Part shown: positions 4,901 through 8,290 of the stretch, piece after piece
How positions within the stretch are numbered: the stretch's first letter is position 1
Layout: each line of letters starts with the position of its first letter
Origin: DATKAB01 sp964542745
GTDB lineage: Bacteria > Eisenbacteria > RBG-16-71-46
NCBI GenBank assembly: GCA_964542745.1
Contig: CAZIVR010000134.1
Coordinates: forward strand, 1-8,290
DNA: 8,290 nt
Direction: 5' to 3'
The notes under the pieces: model-generated
The model's database searches: none
Told to the model about the DNA's origin: nothing
What the model saw: the letters and a program-made list of their open reading frames with translations, nothing else
Translations under genes and position numbers: made by a program

Positions 4901-6328
4901 ATGGGTCTCGAGTTCCTGAACCGGGTGCGGGTCGCTTCGCTGGTCGCCGGCGGCGTGCTCGCGGTGGTGATGGCGACGTACCGGGGGCCCGCGGAGGGCC
5001 TCGGTCTCGCCGCGGGTGCGGCGTGGACGCTCGCGAACCTGTTCCTGATCGAGCGGCTGGTGGTGGCGCTCACCGGGCCCGGCCGCGGGACTCCCGCGGC
5101 GGCGAAGGGCGCGGCATTCGCGCTCGCCGGGATGCTGCCGCTGTTCGCGGGCGGCGCGTGGCTCCTGACGCGGCTGCCGGTCCCCACGCTGCTCTGGGGC
5201 TTCGGGCTTCCGTTCGCGGTGATCGTGCTCAAGGCCGGCTCCTCGATTCTGCTCGGCTCGGGACTGTGGCGCCGAACGGTGGCGAGCCCGTGGCGCGCGG
5301 CGCTGGTGGTGGCCACGGTGCTGGTCGCGGCGTGGTGGCTGGTGCCGGCGGCGCTGCAGGGCGGCGCCGAGGCCGAGACCCACGCGGCGGCGACGCAGGC
5401 CACCGGCGATCACGCGGCCGCGGGCGCGACCGACACCCATGCGACGGGCGCGGCCGAGGGGCACGCGGCGAGCGAGGGCCACGCCGAGGCGGGCGAGGGC
5501 CAGGCCGAGGCGGCCGGCGGCCACGGCGAGTCCAAGGGCCCCCAGAAGTTCGCCAACGTGATCACGATCCTGTCCCGCGCGTTCCCGGACGCGGGCTGGG
5601 CGCACTTCCTCCACGAGTTCGAGGCGGTGATCTACGCGCTGTTCGTGGCGGTGCTGCTCTCGCTGATCGCCTTCTTCGCCTCGCGCAACCCGAAGATGAT
5701 CCCGGGCCGGCTCCAGAACGTGGTCGAGATGCTGGTCGAGGGGCTCTACGACTTCATCGCGGGCATCATCGGCGAGAAGCACGCGGCGCGCTTCGTTCCG
5801 TTCCTCGGCACGCTCGGCCTCTACATCTGGTTCATGAACCTCTTCGGGCTCGTGCCGTTCATGGACTCGCCGACGTCGAACCTCAACGTGACGTTCGCGC
5901 TCGGGCTGATCGTGTTCCTGTACGCGCAGTGGATCGGGCTCCGGGGCCTGGGCCCGGCCGGCTACGTGGACCACCTGCTCGGCCAGCCGCGCGACCTCAC
6001 CGGCTGGCTGCTGGCGCCGCTGATGCTGCCGATCCACGTGCTCGGCGAGCTGGCCAAGCCGATCTCGCTCTCGTGCCGTCTCTTCGGCAACATCTTCGGC
6101 GAGGACATGCTGCTGGTGGCGTTCGTGAGCCTCGGCATCACGTCGCTGTCGTTCCTCAACCTGCCGATCGGACTTCCGCTCCACGTTCCGTTCCTGTTCC
6201 TGGCGCTGCTCACCAGCACGCTCCAGGCCGCGGTGTTCATGGTTCTGGCCACGATTTACTTCCTGCTCATGCTTCCGCACGACGATCACGGGCACGAGCA
6301 CGAAGCGCAGCACGCTCACTCGCACTAA
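4901..6328 (+). CDS. atpB: AtpI-AtpB fusion: AtpI-like domain joined to ATP synthase subunit a
   Basis: A 475-residue protein. Residues 1-125 look like the ATP synthase I chain: four hydrophobic helices (about 10-26, 32-54, 67-90, 94-119), with Gly-Ala-Ala-Trp-Thr-Leu-Ala-Asn-Leu after the first pair. A fifth helix at 131-152 resembles the signal-like N-terminus of some free a subunits. Residues 154-214 are an Ala/Gly/Glu/His linker with six His. Residues 239-457 are subunit a, which forms the proton half-channels next to the c ring. They include the essential Arg393 in Ser-Cys-Arg-Leu-Phe-Gly-Asn, acidic Glu401-Asp402 and Gln442 in Leu-Gln-Ala-Ala-Val-Phe-Met. The C-terminal 16 residues contain seven His. 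If the N-terminus is cytoplasmic, five helices put the linker in the periplasm, where the N-terminus of subunit a normally lies. The ATG at 4901 has only a weak ribosome-binding site. No stop or convincing internal start separates the two parts. Confidence 0.9.
   Translation: MGLEFLNRVRVASLVAGGVLAVVMATYRGPAEGLGLAAGAAWTLANLFLIERLVVALTGPGRGTPAAAKGAAFALAGMLPLFAGGAWLLTRLPVPTLLWGFGLPFAVIVLKAGSSILLGSGLWRRTVASPWRAALVVATVLVAAWWLVPAALQGGAEAETHAAATQATGDHAAAGATDTHATGAAEGHAASEGHAEAGEGQAEAAGGHGESKGPQKFANVITILSRAFPDAGWAHFLHEFEAVIYALFVAVLLSLIAFFASRNPKMIPGRLQNVVEMLVEGLYDFIAGIIGEKHAARFVPFLGTLGLYIWFMNLFGLVPFMDSPTSNLNVTFALGLIVFLYAQWIGLRGLGPAGYVDHLLGQPRDLTGWLLAPLMLPIHVLGELAKPISLSCRLFGNIFGEDMLLVAFVSLGITSLSFLNLPIGLPLHVPFLFLALLTSTLQAAVFMVLATIYFLLMLPHDDHGHEHEAQHAHSH
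5472..5513 (+). repeat. Two 21-bp tandem repeats within the AtpI-AtpB linker
   Basis: Bases 5472-5492 and 5493-5513 are adjacent 21-bp copies that differ at a single base. The unit keeps the reading frame and encodes Glu-Gly-His-Ala-Glu-Ala-Gly and Glu-Gly-Gln-Ala-Glu-Ala-Ala (residues 192-205). The single internal difference turns His into Gln. The near identity points to a recent duplication, by replication slippage, in a low-complexity linker. Confidence 0.85.
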
Positions 6329-6344
6329 CACGGAGGATTCCCAG

Positions 6345-6575
6345 ATGGATTTCCACGCGGCATTGGCGCTCGGTCTTCCCCTCGGCATCGGCATCGCGGC
6401 GATCGGTTCCGGCATCGGCCTCGGCCTGATCGGCCAGGGGGCGATGCAGGCGATCGGCCGTCAGCCCGAGGCGACCGCCAAGATCCAGCTCGCGATGATC
6501 ATCATCGCGGCGCTGGCCGAGGCGCTGACGATCTACGCCTTCGTCACGATGTTCCTCCTCTCGGGCAAGATCTAG
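6345..6575 (+). CDS. atpE: ATP synthase subunit c (rotor ring)
   Basis: A 76-residue hairpin of two membrane helices, normal for subunit c, which oligomerises into the rotor ring. Helix 1 carries Gly-Ser-Gly-Ile-Gly-Leu-Gly (21-27), the polar loop has the hallmark Arg39-Gln-Pro-Glu, and helix 2 has the ion-binding carboxylate Glu59 in Ala-Leu-Ala-Glu-Ala-Leu-Thr-Ile-Tyr. At the position of the Na+-ligand Gln of Ilyobacter-type rings there is Leu26, and Glu59 is followed by Ala rather than Ser/Thr. Proton rather than sodium coupling is inferred. GGAGG at 6332-6336, eight bases before the ATG, is the clearest ribosome-binding site in the operon, as expected for the most abundant subunit. It starts 16 bases after atpB. 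A GC-rich hairpin follows the stop. Confidence 0.98.
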   Translation: MDFHAALALGLPLGIGIAAIGSGIGLGLIGQGAMQAIGRQPEATAKIQLAMIIIAALAEALTIYAFVTMFLLSGKI

Positions 6576-6610
6576 CCCCGGACGACATCGCGCGGCGCGT
6601 GAGCGTGGTT

Positions 6611-6646
6611 CGCGCGGGCGGCCGGCCCTTCGGCCGGCCCCGCGCG
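6611..6646 (+). promoter_or_regulatory. Strong GC hairpin in the atpE-atpF gap (possible stoichiometry control)
   Basis: GGCCGGCC at 6620-6627 pairs with GGCCGGCC at 6632-6639 around a CTTC loop. The stem then continues with GG (6617-6618) to CC (6640-6641) and CGCGC (6611-6615) to GCGCG (6642-6646), with single-base bulges at 6616 and 6619. This gives 15 base pairs in the 109-base gap, by far the longest spacing within the visible operon. No T-run follows, so full termination is unlikely. Protection of the atpE transcript or partial attenuation before atpF would give more c than b, but this is inferred. Confidence 0.6.
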
Positions 6647-6684
6647 GACGCGGGATCGCGCCCCCACGACACGAGGAGCGTTCG

Positions 6685-7176
6685 ATGAACGGTTTGATCG
6701 ACATCCGGCAGGTCGCCACCCAGATCCTGGGCTTCCTGATCCTGCTCTGGATCATGCGCCGCTTCGCCTGGGGCCCGGTGCTCGCGACCCTCGAGGCGCG
6801 GCGCAAGAAGATCGCCGACGAGTTCGCGGCGGCCGAGCAGGCGAAGGCCGAGGCGGCCGAGGCGAAGGCGCGCTTCGAGGCCGAGATGCGCGCCATCGAG
6901 GCCCGCTCGCGGCAGCGGATGCAGGAGACGCTCGCCGAGGGCCAGAAGGTGGCCGCCGAGATCCGGGCGCAGGCGGCGGCCGAGGCCGCGGCTCGCGTGG
7001 CGCGGGCGCAGGACGAGATCGCCCGCGAGCGCGAGACGGCCAAGGAACTGCTGAAGGAGCAGATGATCCACCTGTCCATGCGCACCGCCGAGAAGATCCT
7101 GCGCCAGAAGCTCGACGATCCCGCGCAGCGCAAGCTGATCGGGGAATTCGTCGACGAGGTGGGCGCGATTCGATGA
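6685..7176 (+). CDS. atpF: ATP synthase subunit b (peripheral stalk)
   Basis: A 163-residue protein, usual for a bacterial b subunit. One N-terminal membrane helix (about 11-30, ending in Met-Arg-Arg-Phe-Ala-Trp-Gly-Pro-Val) is followed by a long charged, Ala/Glu/Lys/Arg-rich helix to about residue 140, which forms the dimeric coiled coil of the stator. The C-terminal part (Met-Arg-Thr-Ala-Glu-Lys-Ile-Leu) contacts delta and F1. Only one b-type gene is present in this stretch, so a b2 homodimer is expected rather than b/b'. GAGGAG at 6673-6678 lies six bases before the ATG. The stop overlaps the next start by four bases, indicating translational coupling with atpH. Confidence 0.96.
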   Translation: MNGLIDIRQVATQILGFLILLWIMRRFAWGPVLATLEARRKKIADEFAAAEQAKAEAAEAKARFEAEMRAIEARSRQRMQETLAEGQKVAAEIRAQAAAEAAARVARAQDEIARERETAKELLKEQMIHLSMRTAEKILRQKLDDPAQRKLIGEFVDEVGAIR

Positions 7177-7721
7177 TCAAGGACACCACCGTCGCCGCGC
7201 GCTACGCCCGCGCCCTGTACCTCGTCACCGAGAAGCGCGGGGAGACCCCGCAGGCGCTCGGCGACCTGCAGGGGGTGTGGGAGGCGCTGAAGCCGGGCAC
7301 GCCCGCGGCGCGGCTGCTGGCGACGCCGATGGTGCGCCTCGCCGACAAGCGGACCGCCCTGCGGAAGGTGTTCGAGGGCAGGACCCTGCGCTTGGTGGCG
7401 GTGTTCGCGGACCTGCTGCTGCGCAAGAAGCGCCTCGCCGAGCTGCCGATCATCGTCACCGAGTTCGAGGCGCTGGTGGAGCGCAAGCAGGGGATCCAGC
7501 GCGCCCAGGTGGTGAGCGCGGTTCCGCTTCAGGAAACCGAGCGGGCGCGGCTGCACGCCGAGATCGAACGCATGACGGGCAAGAAGATTCGCCTGACCGC
7601 CGACGTGGATCCGCGGCTGGTGGGGGGCGCGCTGGTGCGCATCGGCGACCGGGTGTTCGACCGCTCGGTGCGGAGCCTGCTCGAGGCCATGGAACAGAGA
7701 CTTCTGGAAACGAGTGTGTGA
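7173..7721 (+). CDS. atpH: ATP synthase subunit delta (OSCP)
   Basis: A 182-residue cytoplasmic protein, normal length for delta, which caps the F1 headpiece and joins it to the b stalk. The N-terminal helical domain begins with Ala-Ala-Arg-Tyr-Ala-Arg-Ala-Leu-Tyr, a family hallmark. The C-terminal part has Gly-Lys-Lys-Ile-Arg-Leu-Thr-Ala-Asp-Val-Asp-Pro-Arg-Leu-Val-Gly-Gly-Ala-Leu-Val-Arg-Ile-Gly-Asp, then Asp-Arg-Ser-Val-Arg-Ser-Leu-Leu, again typical. The ATG overlaps the atpF stop (ATGA), so reinitiation after atpF is likely; a modest GAGGTGGG lies nine bases upstream. A 58-base gap with a hairpin separates it from atpA. Confidence 0.96.
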   Translation: MIKDTTVAARYARALYLVTEKRGETPQALGDLQGVWEALKPGTPAARLLATPMVRLADKRTALRKVFEGRTLRLVAVFADLLLRKKRLAELPIIVTEFEALVERKQGIQRAQVVSAVPLQETERARLHAEIERMTGKKIRLTADVDPRLVGGALVRIGDRVFDRSVRSLLEAMEQRLLETSV

Positions 7722-7751
7722 GCGGCACACCCGCGCGAGCGGGATCGCCGC
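7722..7751 (+). promoter_or_regulatory. Hairpin with GCGA tetraloop between atpH and atpA
   Basis: CCCGC (7730-7734) pairs with GCGGG (7739-7743) around a GCGA loop of the stable GNRA type. An outer stem GCGGC (7722-7726) pairs with GCCGC (7747-7751) across a 3x3 internal loop. The hairpin starts right after the atpH stop and ends before the atpA ribosome-binding site (GAGG, 7768-7771). It may protect or process the message at the stalk-F1 boundary; no function is shown. Confidence 0.45.
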
Positions 7752-7779
7752 CTGACTTTCACGAGACGAGGTTGAGCGA

Positions 7780-8290
<511 letters not shown>

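Noticed and set aside
5279..6328. Separate subunit a starting at an internal GTG (5279, residue 127), which would split the fusion
   Set aside because: The helix after it does resemble an a-subunit N-terminus, but there is no ribosome-binding site before the GTG and no stop ending the AtpI part, so a fusion is the simpler reading.
3824..6415. An 863-codon minus-strand frame across the intergenic region and atpZ-atpB
   Set aside because: It has Arg/Glu/His-rich composition without domains, lies antisense to well-conserved ATP synthase genes, and runs through the promoter and palindrome.
6267..7730. A 487-codon minus-strand frame opposite atpE, atpF and atpH
   Set aside because: It is a shadow of three genuine subunit genes; its product has Arg/Ala/Ser-rich composition and no recognisable family.

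Overview
This is a compact, very GC-rich bacterial segment. Four of its gene starts are GTG or TTG, and ribosome-binding sites are GGAGG-like where they can be seen. It looks like the genome of a high-GC Gram-negative-type bacterium, possibly one of the less studied soil or sediment phyla. The phylum cannot be fixed from this sequence, so that remains an impression.

Layout. (1) Bases 1-873 hold the 3' part of an unrecognised protein, Ala/Pro-rich and charged, with a cysteine-containing C-terminal domain. Terminator-like hairpins follow it. (2) Bases 1038-3203 encode a membrane-bound hybrid histidine kinase with about ten hydrophobic segments, HisKA, HATPase and a C-terminal receiver domain. 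(3) Convergent to it, on the minus strand, are a YajQ-family nucleotide-binding protein (3231-3737) and, just upstream of that, a NUDIX hydrolase (3787-4332). These two probably form a small operon. (4) Bases 4333-4629 are a divergent intergenic region. It contains a 137-bp palindromic element with 23-bp inverted ends and, after it, a good sigma70-type promoter. (5) From about 4630 to the right edge runs the F1Fo ATP synthase operon in the order atpZ, atpI-atpB (fused), atpE, atpF, atpH, atpA. atpA is cut by the window edge just before its Walker A motif.

How the genes work together. The atp genes encode the membrane rotor and stator (a, c, b), the stalk subunit delta and the start of the F1 headpiece. 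AtpZ and AtpI-type accessory proteins help assemble or stabilise the enzyme and have been linked to Mg2+/Ca2+ transport. The most unusual feature is that the AtpI-like domain is joined in one uninterrupted reading frame to subunit a. The join is a histidine-rich Ala/Glu/Gly linker that carries a recent in-frame 21-bp tandem duplication. The c subunit has a conserved Glu and lacks the Na+-type signature, so proton coupling is inferred. GC-rich hairpins lie in the atpE-atpF and atpH-atpA gaps and may tune subunit stoichiometry. No CRISPR array, tRNA, rRNA, transposase or phage gene was seen.
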